From assembly GCA_030263275.1 (NCBI GenBank), contig SZOR01000107.1, forward strand, positions 1 through 14,118: DNA of 14,118 bases, written 5' to 3'. A program made the translations under genes and the position numbers. The notes below the pieces were generated by a model. That model was not told the origin of the DNA and did no database searches. It worked only from the letters and a program-made list of their open reading frames with translations. The stretch's first letter is position 1. Every line of letters begins with the position of its first letter. The DNA is from DSNY01 sp016861185. Its GTDB lineage: Bacteria > Pseudomonadota > Gammaproteobacteria > Burkholderiales > Burkholderiaceae_F. Shown here piece by piece: positions 6,295 to 12,917 of the stretch.

Positions 6295-6755
6295 GCAATG
6301 GAATCTTGTCATCGGCGCTGACTCGTGCCTGCAACTTCTTCAAAGTCGTGATCGGTACGGAGTGAAGGTTAGTTTTCGGCGCTGCACGCCCCTTCACAGC
6401 CTCCCACGCGATGGCGCCGGGGCCGTTGAACACCTCTGTGAAGCTCCCGTCAGAATGGATCTGCACGCCGAGGTAATAGTTCGGGACGTGGTCCGCGGGG
6501 AACGTGAGGCTCTTTTTCATCGTGGCCTTGATCTGGACTAACCGGCCGTCCGAGCACTGACCGTCGTGGTGCTTTTTCACGTCCTCGAATAGCTCGAGAT
6601 CGTAAGCGTCTTCGACCAAAACTTCTCCGATATCTCCGACAAGCCGCCCATCGAGCGTGAACTTCTTCTTCGGATACGCTGCACAGAGCTTCTCGACAAT
6701 GCCTAGCATCTGACGAACGGCGTCGGGAATCGTCATGGCCATGATTGCGCTCTAA
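6239..6755 (-). mobile_element. Integron gene cassette 1
   Basis: It begins at TTAGAGC (6755) directly after the attI-like site and ends at the G of GTTAGGC (6239). The 12-bp TTAGAGCGCAAT occurs at 6288-6299 on the + strand and again, inverted, at 6744-6755. This inverted pair is what an integrated cassette shows when the two halves of its circular attC are separated. Confidence 0.85.
6248..6742 (-). CDS. Cassette 1: PD-(D/E)XK-like orphan protein (DUF6998-like)
   Basis: A protein of 164 residues. After an N-terminal helix it shows GDIGEVLVEDAYDLEL with Glu40, HHDGQCSDGRLVQIKAT with Asp60, Asp65 and Gln70-Ile-Lys72, then a beta segment and FNGPGAIAWE. The E...D...QxK order is that of PD-(D/E)XK nuclease-fold proteins; I recall the same pattern in DUF6998 proteins, but cannot check. 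Role unknown; a nuclease or DNA-binding role is inference. The last 16 or so residues (SNKRLQGTPASGRP) and the TGA stop are encoded by the attC itself. ATG 6742 lies 13 bp after the cassette boundary with no ribosome site. A second ATG at 6736 is possible. The leader ORF ending 9 bp upstream may supply ribosomes. Confidence 0.8.
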   Translation of the reverse strand: MAMTIPDAVRQMLGIVEKLCAAYPKKKFTLDGRLVGDIGEVLVEDAYDLELFEDVKKHHDGQCSDGRLVQIKATMKKSLTFPADHVPNYYLGVQIHSDGSFTEVFNGPGAIAWEAVKGRAAPKTNLHSVPITTLKKLQARVSADDKIPLRSNKRLQGTPASGRP

Positions 6756-6809
6756 TCTTGCTTTAGGCCGTGCCAGCGCGCCGGATAACCTGGCACAGCG
6801 ACAAATAAC
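6749..6809 (-). other. attI-like primary recombination site
   Basis: On the - strand there are two direct GTTAT words (starting at 6809 and 6789) followed by a core-like ATTAGAGC (A at 6756). Spacings are 20 and 33 bp; in attI1, as I recall it, the equivalent GTTA words and core are 19 and 32 bp apart. The 19 bp before and over the core match the attI1 end at 14 positions (CCTAAA-CAA shared). The base before TT is A, not the conserved G, so the site may be damaged. A 7-bp inverted repeat GTGCCAG/CTGGCAC (6770-6776, 6790-6796) lies within it. Confidence 0.6.
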
Positions 6810-6847
6810 CCGGCTTGGGCAATCGACAGAAGGGCCCGTGTCTTCAT
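6752..6847 (-). CDS. Leader ORF across the attI-like site (ORF-11-like)
   Basis: Thirty-one codons from ATG 6847, with AGGGAG about 9 bp upstream, ending ...WHGLKQD-TAG; the TAG is made by the cassette core TTAG. In class 1 integrons the attI1-overlapping ORF-11 ends ...ALKQS-TAG in the same frame relative to the core and raises translation of first cassettes lacking a ribosome site. Here cassette 1 has no ribosome site and starts 9 bp after this stop, so the same coupling is likely. The N-terminus (MKTRALLSIAQAGLFVAVPG) also looks like a signal peptide, so an alternative is the stump of a secreted-protein gene interrupted by the array. Confidence 0.55.
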   Translation of the reverse strand: MKTRALLSIAQAGLFVAVPGYPARWHGLKQD

Positions 6848-7100
6848 GACGTTGTTCTCCCTCGCGACGGTTGACTAGCGCACCAACCAACGCGGCAAAT
6901 CCGGCGCCCGAGGAGCGGATGCAGAACCGGGCAGACACACCCTATGGGTGCGATCAACGCCCACATCATTCGTCACCCAAACCCGATGCGTCTCTTCGGG
7001 GTGCCGGCGGCGGTTCCGTCAGTCTGCGGATCGCGTCCGGAACGCCCGCAATCGCCGCGTCGCGCGAGATCTGACCGCCTTCAGCAGCACTTTGACCCGG
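6848..7100. other. Gap between integron and nrdJ: no gene recognised
   Basis: Short open frames exist on both strands (for example + 6871-7074), but none has family-like sequence, a good ribosome site or integrase motifs. This is where a divergent intI would be expected beside attI; nothing resembling tyrosine recombinase boxes is seen. No convincing terminator for nrdJ or strong promoter for the array was found. Confidence 0.5.
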
Positions 7101-9965
7101 CTAACTGCACTGCCCCGTATACCCGCACGCCGTGCAGAACTCGCAGCCGTCGCGCTTGATCATCGCGGCGGCGTGGCAGCTCGGGCAGACCTTGCCTTTG
7201 ATCGGCGGGGTTTCGTGCTCGATCACCTTGACCGCGTCGGGCAGCGCGAGGATGCCGGCGCTCTGGATCGCGCGGCCGTCGTCGTCGAGGATGCCGAGCA
7301 CCTTGTACCGGTGCAGCAGCAGCGTGGCGATGTAGGCGACCGTGCTCGGGTATAGCGCCGAGCGCTCTTCGCCCGGCACCGGCGCCCAGAACTCGCCGTT
7401 CTGCTCGCCGAAGTTCAGCAGCTTCTTGAGCTTCAGCCCGATCCAGTTGGCGTCGACCACGCGCATGTCGAGCGAGATCAGCTTGCACAGGCCGTCGAGC
7501 ACCTTGGGGTATTCGCCGGCGAGCCAGATCGAGTAGGGGCGGCGGCTGCCGTCGGGCAGGTGCAGCTCCTTGACGCCGAGCACGAAGTCGTCGCCGGTGT
7601 TGGCGTTGTTGATGTCGACCGTCCAGCTCATCGTGCCGAGCGGGCCGGCCTTCGGCTCCTTCTTCGAGAACAGCGCGTTCAGCACCGGCGTCGGGTGCTT
7701 GTCGATGTCCTTGAAGGTGCCGAGCTGCTCGCAGCGCCAGCGCACGATGTTGGCGAACGCCGCGACCACGCCGTTCTGGTACACGCGTTCGCCCGACGGC
7801 GGCATCGCCAGCAGGAAGCCTTGCTCGTCGCGCGCCTTGGCGAGCGCGTCGAGCTTCATCTTCAGCCATGCGCGGTCCTCGCTGCGCATGTCCATCGACA
7901 GCGCCTTGGCGATCGCGCCGAGTCCGCGCGGCTGCTCGGCGCCGTTGACCCACACCTCGAACGGCATCGGCCCGTGGCCGTTGTTGTCGATCTGGCCGAT
8001 GAAGATCGCGAAGCTCTCCTTGCGCTCGGGGATCTCGACCATGTAGGTCCACGCCATGTTGCCTTCGGCGAGGTCGGGCCGGCCCGGCCACTTCAGGCTC
8101 GCGAGCGCGGGCTGCGGCGCGGAGGCGAGCCGCACGCGGCGGTCGGGGTCGTCCTTCAGGTCCTGCGGCGTCGACGAAGGTGTCGCGGCCGGTTCCTTCT
8201 TGACCTCGAGCACCGAGCCGATCACGTTGTTCGGCCGGTAGGTCGTGATGCCTTTTAGTCCCGCCCTCCACGCTTCCAGGTACAGGTTGCGGAAGTCGTC
8301 GAACGGATAGTCCTCGGGCACGTTGACCGTCTTGCTGACCGCGGCGTCGATGTACGGCTGCACCGCGGCGATCATCAGCATGTGGTCGACCGCGCCCATC
8401 TCCAGCGCGTGCACGAACGCGGGCGGAAGATGGTTCGTGTCGCCGCCCATGTGCTTGTACAGGCGGTACGCGTAGTCCTCGACCGCGTACTCCTGCTTGC
8501 TGCCGTCGGGCATGCGCTTCTTGCGGATGTAGGTCCACGAATACGTGGGCTCGATGCCGCCGGAGGCGTTGCCGGCGAACGCGAGCGAAATCGTCCCGGT
8601 CGGCGCGATCGACAGCAGGTGCGAGTTGCGCAGGCCGTGCTTGCGGATCTTCGCCTTCAGATCGTCCGGCAGGCGCGACGCGCAGTGCGGGGCGGCCAGG
8701 AACTTGTCGGCGTCGAACAGCGGAAAGCGGCCCTTTTCCTGCGCGAGGTCGACCGACGCTTCGTACGCCGCGTCGCGCATCGCGCGCGCGATTTCGCCCG
8801 CCAGCGCGCGCGCCGGCGCGCTGTCGTAGCGCAGGTTCATCATCGTCAGCGTATTACCGAGGCCGGTGAAGCCGAGCCCGACGCGCCGCTTGTTGCGCGC
8901 CTCGTTGAACTGCTCGGGCAGCGGCCACAGCGTGGCGTCGAGCACGTTGTCGAGCGCGCGGATCGACGTCTTGACGACGTCGCGGAACTTGACGAAGTCG
9001 AACGCCGGCGCGTCGCTGAACGGGTCGAGCACGAAACGCGTCAGATTGACCGACCCGAGGCAGCAGCAGCCGTAGGGCGGAAGAGGCTGTTCGCCGCAAG
9101 GGTTGGTCGCCGCGATCGTCTCGCAGTACGCGAGGTTGTTGTCCTGGTTGACGCGGTCGATGAAGACCACGCCCGGTTCGGCGTGGTTGTAGGTCGACTG
9201 CATGATCTGGTCGAACAGGTCGCGCGCGCGCGCCTTGCGGTAGACCCAGGTGCCGTCGGGGCGCTGGTAGCTGCTGTCGCGGTCGAACGGCTCGGCCGCG
9301 TGCCACAGCTCGACTTCGCCGTCGGCTTCGACCGCGCGCATGAAGGCGTCGGTCACTGCCACGCTCATGTTGAAGTTGGCGAGCGAACCGTCGCGCTTGG
9401 CGTGAATGAAGTCCTCGATGTCCGGGTGATCGCAGCGGAGCATGCCCATCTGCGCGCCCCGGCGCGCGCCGGCCGACTCCAGCGTCTCGCAGCTCTTGTC
9501 GAACACGCGCATGTACGACAGCGGCCCGCTCGCGCGCGAGTGCGTGCCGTGCACCAGCGCACCGCGCGGGCGGATCAGCGAGAAGTCGTAGCCGACGCCG
9601 CCGCCGCGCCGCATCGTCTCGGCCGCCTGCTGGAGCGCGAGATAGATCGACGGCACGTTGTCCTTGGTGCCGCTGATCGCGTCGCCGACCGGCTGCACGA
9701 AGCAGTTGATCAGCGTGGCGGCGATTTCGGTGCCGGCGGCGGAATTGACGCGGCCGCCGGGGATGAAGCCGTCGACCATCACTTCGTAGAAGCGCTGCTC
9801 CCATTCGGCGCGCACTTCCGGCTTCTCGACCGCGGCCAGCCCCCGCGCCACGCGGCGGCGCACGTCGTCGACCGTCTTCTCGTCGCCCTTGGCGTACTTC
9901 TCGAGCAGCACGTCGACGGAGATCGGCTGTTCGTCGAGCAGCAGTTGTGCCTTGTCGAGTTTCAT
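7101..9965 (-). CDS. nrdJ: Vitamin B12-dependent (class II) ribonucleotide reductase
   Basis: A protein of 954 residues that reduces ribonucleotides to deoxyribonucleotides using adenosylcobalamin, independently of oxygen. ATG 9965 is chosen because AGGAGA lies 9 bp upstream and MKLDKAQLLL fits the family; an extension to 10019 is non-homologous. Visible sites: Cys88 (TLINCFVQP) as one of the redox pair, Asn288/Cys290/Glu292 in NPCGEQ (thiyl-radical loop), the CCC at 300-302 before LGSVNL, and GTISLAFAGNASGGIEP for the barrel. Two TSCPD-type repeats follow (near the FIGQIDNNGHGPMPFEVWVNG and WTVDINNANTGDDF segments). The C-terminus is a Zn-ribbon with Cys927, 930, 941, 944, 947 and 953, likely also shuttling reducing equivalents. 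A single gene, not obviously in an operon. Confidence 0.96.
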   Translation of the reverse strand: MKLDKAQLLLDEQPISVDVLLEKYAKGDEKTVDDVRRRVARGLAAVEKPEVRAEWEQRFYEVMVDGFIPGGRVNSAAGTEIAATLINCFVQPVGDAISGTKDNVPSIYLALQQAAETMRRGGGVGYDFSLIRPRGALVHGTHSRASGPLSYMRVFDKSCETLESAGARRGAQMGMLRCDHPDIEDFIHAKRDGSLANFNMSVAVTDAFMRAVEADGEVELWHAAEPFDRDSSYQRPDGTWVYRKARARDLFDQIMQSTYNHAEPGVVFIDRVNQDNNLAYCETIAATNPCGEQPLPPYGCCCLGSVNLTRFVLDPFSDAPAFDFVKFRDVVKTSIRALDNVLDATLWPLPEQFNEARNKRRVGLGFTGLGNTLTMMNLRYDSAPARALAGEIARAMRDAAYEASVDLAQEKGRFPLFDADKFLAAPHCASRLPDDLKAKIRKHGLRNSHLLSIAPTGTISLAFAGNASGGIEPTYSWTYIRKKRMPDGSKQEYAVEDYAYRLYKHMGGDTNHLPPAFVHALEMGAVDHMLMIAAVQPYIDAAVSKTVNVPEDYPFDDFRNLYLEAWRAGLKGITTYRPNNVIGSVLEVKKEPAATPSSTPQDLKDDPDRRVRLASAPQPALASLKWPGRPDLAEGNMAWTYMVEIPERKESFAIFIGQIDNNGHGPMPFEVWVNGAEQPRGLGAIAKALSMDMRSEDRAWLKMKLDALAKARDEQGFLLAMPPSGERVYQNGVVAAFANIVRWRCEQLGTFKDIDKHPTPVLNALFSKKEPKAGPLGTMSWTVDINNANTGDDFVLGVKELHLPDGSRRPYSIWLAGEYPKVLDGLCKLISLDMRVVDANWIGLKLKKLLNFGEQNGEFWAPVPGEERSALYPSTVAYIATLLLHRYKVLGILDDDGRAIQSAGILALPDAVKVIEHETPPIKGKVCPSCHAAAMIKRDGCEFCTACGYTGQCS

Positions 9966-10017
9966 CGTTGTTGTCTCCTGGGCGGCTGCTCGGACCTTCG
10001 CAGCACTTGAGGCGCGC

Positions 10018-10059
10018 AATATAGGCAGCCGCCCGCGTTGCGGAATTGATTTGAATCGA
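10018..10059 (-). promoter_or_regulatory. nrdJ promoter with FNR/ANR-type box
   Basis: A -10 TATATT (10023-10018) has only a weak -35 (TTCCGC, 16-bp spacing). Upstream is TTGAT-TTGA-ATCGA (10046-10059, read on +), 9 of 10 positions of the FNR/ANR consensus TTGAT-N4-ATCAA. With transcription starting 7 bp after the -10 (about 10011) its centre is at -41.5, the standard class II activator position. The weak -35 fits activator dependence. The transcription start is inferred. Confidence 0.55.
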
Positions 10060-10206
10060 TTTCACGAAGACTACACCCGCCAAACGAAGCCGGAAAAAAG
10101 CACAAGATATGGGACCACGCCCCGGCAACCGGCCAACATCTTGCGGTTTCGGGCCCTCAGGGGCGGGTGCCGGAAAGCGCCGGATCGAGGCGCGCAACGC
10201 GCTCGA

Positions 10207-10212
10207 TATACT
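10207..10212 (+). promoter_or_regulatory. Possible -10 of the cysB-like gene
   Basis: TATACT 31 bp before the ATG, without a good -35 at 16-18 bp. Assigned only from sequence and distance. Confidence 0.3.
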
Positions 10213-10242
10213 CGCCGCGATGCCACGGACCGGAGCGCCGCC

Positions 10243-11172
10243 ATGAACCTGCAGCAGTTCCGCTTCCTGCGCGAGGCCGCGCGCCAGAAGTTCAACATCA
10301 CCGCGGCGGCGCGCGCGCTGCACACCTCGCAGCCGGGCATCTCGAAGGCGATCATCGAGCTCGAAGGCGAGCTCGGCGTGTCGATCTTCGCGCGCCAGGG
10401 CAAACGCATCCTGGGGCTGACGCCGCCCGGCCAGCAGGTGCTCGGCGCGGCCGAGCGGATCATGCAGGAGGTCGACAACCTCAAGAAGCTCGCGCGCGAC
10501 TACGCGGGCTCGCCCGAAGGCACGCTGCGCGTGGCGACCACGCATACGCAGGCGCGCTACGTGCTGCCGCCGGTCGTTCAGAAGTTCGCGCAGAAGTATC
10601 CGAAGGTCCGGCTGAAGCTGCTGCAGGCCGATCCGCCACAGATCGCCGCGATGCTGGTGAGCGGGCAGGCCGACCTCGGCTTTGCGACCGAAACGCTCGC
10701 GGAAACCGCGGGGCTGAAGTCGATTCCGGTGTATGAGTGGCAGCACGTGGCAATCGTGCCGCGCGGGCACCCGCTCGCGAAGTTCGCCGCCGTGCCGGGC
10801 AGGCTCACGCTGAAGGAACTGGCGCGCCATCCGCTCGTGACCTACGAAGGGCACTTCGCGGGGCGCAGCCGGATCGACGCGGCCTTCGCCGCGGCGGAGA
10901 TCGAGCCGTCGATCGTGCTGGAGGCGATCGACGCCGACGTGATCAAGACCTACGTGCAGATCGGGCTCGGCGTAGGCATCGTCGCCGGCGTGGCGGCGCA
11001 GGCGCAGAACGAAGGCCTGGTCGCCGTGCCGTGCGGCCATCTGTTCGGCACCAACACGGCGCGGCTGGCGGTCAAGCAGGGCGCGTATCTGCGCGGCTTC
11101 GTCTATGCCTTCATCGAGTTGCTCGCGCCGGGCTGGGACAAGCGCAGGCTGGAAGAGGCGTTGCGCGGCTGA
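10243..11172 (+). CDS. cysB: CysB-type LysR transcriptional regulator
   Basis: A protein of 309 residues, close to CysB/Cbl length. The N-terminal winged helix (about 1-60) has the typical MNLQQFRFLREAARQ, TAAARALHTSQPGISKAI and LGVSIFARQGKRI. The effector domain carries CysB signatures TTHTQARYVLPPVV, GHFAGRS, VLEAIDADVIKTYV, GLGVGIVAGVA, CGHLFGTN and VKQGAYLRGFVYAFIELLAP. Known CysB binds O-acetylserine/N-acetylserine or sulfate-related signals and controls sulfur assimilation; betaproteobacteria often have several paralogues, so the exact regulon here is uncertain. No sulfur genes are in the window. It is divergent from nrdJ and 62 bp upstream of the VOC gene, so it might also control that cluster. 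GGAG lies 8 bp before ATG 10243. Confidence 0.9.
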   Translation: MNLQQFRFLREAARQKFNITAAARALHTSQPGISKAIIELEGELGVSIFARQGKRILGLTPPGQQVLGAAERIMQEVDNLKKLARDYAGSPEGTLRVATTHTQARYVLPPVVQKFAQKYPKVRLKLLQADPPQIAAMLVSGQADLGFATETLAETAGLKSIPVYEWQHVAIVPRGHPLAKFAAVPGRLTLKELARHPLVTYEGHFAGRSRIDAAFAAAEIEPSIVLEAIDADVIKTYVQIGLGVGIVAGVAAQAQNEGLVAVPCGHLFGTNTARLAVKQGAYLRGFVYAFIELLAPGWDKRRLEEALRG

Positions 11173-11188
11173 GGTCCGTTGCCGGCGG

Positions 11189-11221
11189 ACTAAACTCTGC
11201 CGCGGCGAGACGGAACACGAG
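11189..11221 (+). promoter_or_regulatory. Leader motif before the VOC gene (ACTAARCTCTG ... ACACGAG)
   Basis: ACTAAACTCTG at 11189-11199 contains a -10-like TAAACT. The same motif with one change, and a later ACACGAG, recurs before the FAD monooxygenase at 12882. A good -35 is not seen. Confidence 0.35.
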
Positions 11222-11234
11222 CCAGGAGACGAGC

Positions 11235-11879
11235 ATGAGCGCACCCGCCACATCCCGCCAGTTGCCGACGACCAAGGCGGCGGCGGCGATCCCGATCCAC
11301 GGGCTGCACCATTTCGCCTACCGCTGCCGGGACGCCGAGGAGACGCGGCACTTCTACGAGGACATCCTCGGCATGCCGCTGTGGCACATCATCCAGTCCG
11401 ACTACGTGCCGTCGACCGGCGAGTACTGCCCGTACACGCACATCTTCTTCCGCATGACCGACGGCTCGTGCGTCGCCTTTTTCGACCTCGGCGACGACGT
11501 CGCCGCGGAGCCTTCGCCCAACACGCCGGCCTGGGTCAACCACCTGGCGCTGCGCGTCGATACGGTCGAGCACCTGGAGAAGATCAAGGCGCGGCTGCAG
11601 TCGCACGGCATCGAGGTGATCGGCGTGACCGACCATCACATCTTCAAGTCGATCTACTTCTTCGACCCGAACGGCATCCGGCTCGAACTGACCGCGCAGC
11701 TCGCCTCCGAGATGCAGATGCTGCAGGAGTCGAAGACCGCGCACGCGCGGCTCGCGGAGTGGACGCGGCGCAAGAACGAATGGCGCAAGGAGCGCGCCGC
11801 GGGCAAGGCGGTGGCCCCGCTGAAGCCGCAGCAGAACGACCGGCCCGAGGTCGCCGCGCGCGCCGGCAAGCGCGGATGA
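11235..11879 (+). CDS. VOC-superfamily protein (glyoxalase / extradiol dioxygenase-like)
   Basis: A protein of 214 residues. The VOC fold spans about 22-155: GLHHFAYRCRDAEETRHFYEDILGMPL with His26, VNHLALRV with His103 and FFDPNGIRLELTA with Glu151; these three are the usual divalent-metal ligands of the superfamily. The C-terminal 55 residues are charged helix and a Lys/Arg/Pro tail, not part of the fold. The ribosome site CAGGAGACGAGC precedes ATG 11235. The TGA stop overlaps the next ATG (ATGA), so it is translationally coupled with the reductase gene. With a nearby flavin ring-hydroxylase, an aromatic or dicarbonyl catabolic step is plausible, but the substrate cannot be read from sequence. 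Confidence 0.85.
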   Translation: MSAPATSRQLPTTKAAAAIPIHGLHHFAYRCRDAEETRHFYEDILGMPLWHIIQSDYVPSTGEYCPYTHIFFRMTDGSCVAFFDLGDDVAAEPSPNTPAWVNHLALRVDTVEHLEKIKARLQSHGIEVIGVTDHHIFKSIYFFDPNGIRLELTAQLASEMQMLQESKTAHARLAEWTRRKNEWRKERAAGKAVAPLKPQQNDRPEVAARAGKRG

Positions 11880-12856
11880 AGGTCTGCATCGTCGGCGCCG
11901 GCTCGGTCGGCGCCGTGCTCGGCGGCAAGCTCGCCGCGGCCGGCCACGAGGTCGCGCTGATCGCGCGCGGCACGCATCTCGCGGCGCTGCGCGAAAAGGG
12001 GCTGGTACTCGTCGATCACGTCGACCGCCGCTCCGGCACCTACCGGCTCGCCGCGAGCGACGAGCCGCGCGACTTCGGCGAGCAGGATCTGGTCTTCATC
12101 GGCCTGAAGGCGCACGCGATCGGCGCGATGCTGCCGCGTATGCGCCCGCTCGTCGGGCGCGACACGGTGGTCGTGCCGGCGATCAACGGGCTGCCGTGGT
12201 GGTACTTCTACAAGGAGGGCGGACCGCTCGACGGCGCACGCGTGCGCGCGCTCGATCCCGACGGCACGATGTTCGAAGCGCTCGACTGCGCGCATCTGCT
12301 CGGCTGCGTGGTGCACATCGCCGCCGAGGTACGCGCGCCGGGCGAGGTGCATCACACCGGCGGCCGCCGGCTGATCCTCGGCGAACCCGACAACTCCGCG
12401 TCGCGGCGGCTGCACGCCGTGTGCGAGCTGCTGGCGGGGGCGGGGTTCGAAGCGGTCGCTTCGACGAACATCCGGCTCGACGTCTGGACCAAGCTGCTCG
12501 GCAACCTGTCGTTCAATCCGATCGCGGCACTGACCGGCTATCTGATGAACCAGATCTGCGCCGACGAGGGCGTGCTCGAGATCATCCGCGCGATGATGGT
12601 CGAGGGCATGGCGGTGTCCGAGCACTACGGCGTGCGCGTGCCGATGACGCCCGACCAGCGCATCGATCTCGCGCGCCAGCTCGGCGCGGCCAAGATCTCG
12701 ATGCTGCAGGACCTCGAACAGCGCCGGCCGCTGGAGCTGGCCGCAGTCGTCGGTGCGGTGATCGAGCTGGCCGAACGCGCCGGCATCGACGTGCCGACGA
12801 TCCGCCGCGTGCACGCGCTGACGCTCGCACGGGCGAAGGCGCTGGGGCTGGCCTAG
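11876..12856 (+). CDS. 2-dehydropantoate 2-reductase family protein (ApbA/PanE-like)
   Basis: A protein of 326 residues. The N-terminal Rossmann fold opens with KVCIVGAGSVGAVLGGKLA (GxGxxG at 7-12) and is followed by DLVFIGLKAH and PAINGLPWWYFY. The C-terminal helical domain has VWTKLLGNLSFNPIAALTG, with Lys206 as the catalytic lysine and Asn210 in the substrate site. True PanE makes pantoate with NADPH for coenzyme A, but many paralogues with this GLPWW pattern sit in catabolic clusters, and the ATGA coupling to a VOC gene and nearness to a ring-hydroxylase favour such a role here. I therefore give no symbol. Confidence 0.9.
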   Translation: MKVCIVGAGSVGAVLGGKLAAAGHEVALIARGTHLAALREKGLVLVDHVDRRSGTYRLAASDEPRDFGEQDLVFIGLKAHAIGAMLPRMRPLVGRDTVVVPAINGLPWWYFYKEGGPLDGARVRALDPDGTMFEALDCAHLLGCVVHIAAEVRAPGEVHHTGGRRLILGEPDNSASRRLHAVCELLAGAGFEAVASTNIRLDVWTKLLGNLSFNPIAALTGYLMNQICADEGVLEIIRAMMVEGMAVSEHYGVRVPMTPDQRIDLARQLGAAKISMLQDLEQRRPLELAAVVGAVIELAERAGIDVPTIRRVHALTLARAKALGLA

Positions 12857-12861
12857 TCGGA

Positions 12862-12911
12862 TTGCGGATCGCGCGGGACGAACTAAGCTCTGGCCGACGC
12901 GCGACCCCCGA
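12862..12911 (+). promoter_or_regulatory. Possible promoter of the FAD monooxygenase gene
   Basis: TTGCGG (12862-12867) and TAAGCT (12884-12889) are 16 bp apart. The -10 lies in ACTAAGCTCTG (12882-12892), a near copy of the motif at 11189. It would give a leader of about 20 bases and separate control from the VOC-reductase pair. Confidence 0.35.
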
Positions 12912-12917
12912 CACGAG

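Larger units (their letters stand above)
4410..6809 (-). mobile_element. Integron cassette array (attI-like site plus three cassettes, no integrase seen)
   Basis: Order on the - strand: attI-like site, cassette 1 (PD-(D/E)XK-like), cassette 2 (CBS-HEPN), cassette 3 (toxin-antitoxin). All genes point the same way and two have attC sites. The third lacks one, so the array's left end is probably a deletion joint near 4410. Base composition is visibly less GC-rich than on either side. No intI reading frame or remnant is visible in the 250 bp between attI and nrdJ, so this fits the description of a CALIN with an attI-like site left. Confidence 0.78.

Noticed and set aside
6845..6969. 41-codon frame on - whose TGA overlaps the leader ORF start (ATGA)
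   Set aside because: No ribosome site that I can support and no recognisable sequence; probably chance.
6848..7100. Possible intI remnant beside attI
   Set aside because: All frames were read; no tyrosine-recombinase boxes or IntI-like N-terminus are visible.
8382..10010. 542-codon open frame on + opposite nrdJ
   Set aside because: It is antisense to a full-length, motif-complete nrdJ; Arg/Val/Ala-rich translation with no domain pattern is a GC-bias shadow.
9966..10017. Cobalamin riboswitch or NrdR boxes before nrdJ
   Set aside because: The predicted leader is only about 46 bases with no B12-box-like sequence, and no paired NrdR-type palindromes are seen; only the FNR-like box is supported.
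8854..11253. 799-codon frame on - spanning nrdJ start and cysB
   Set aside because: It runs out of frame through nrdJ and antisense to cysB; pure composition artefact.
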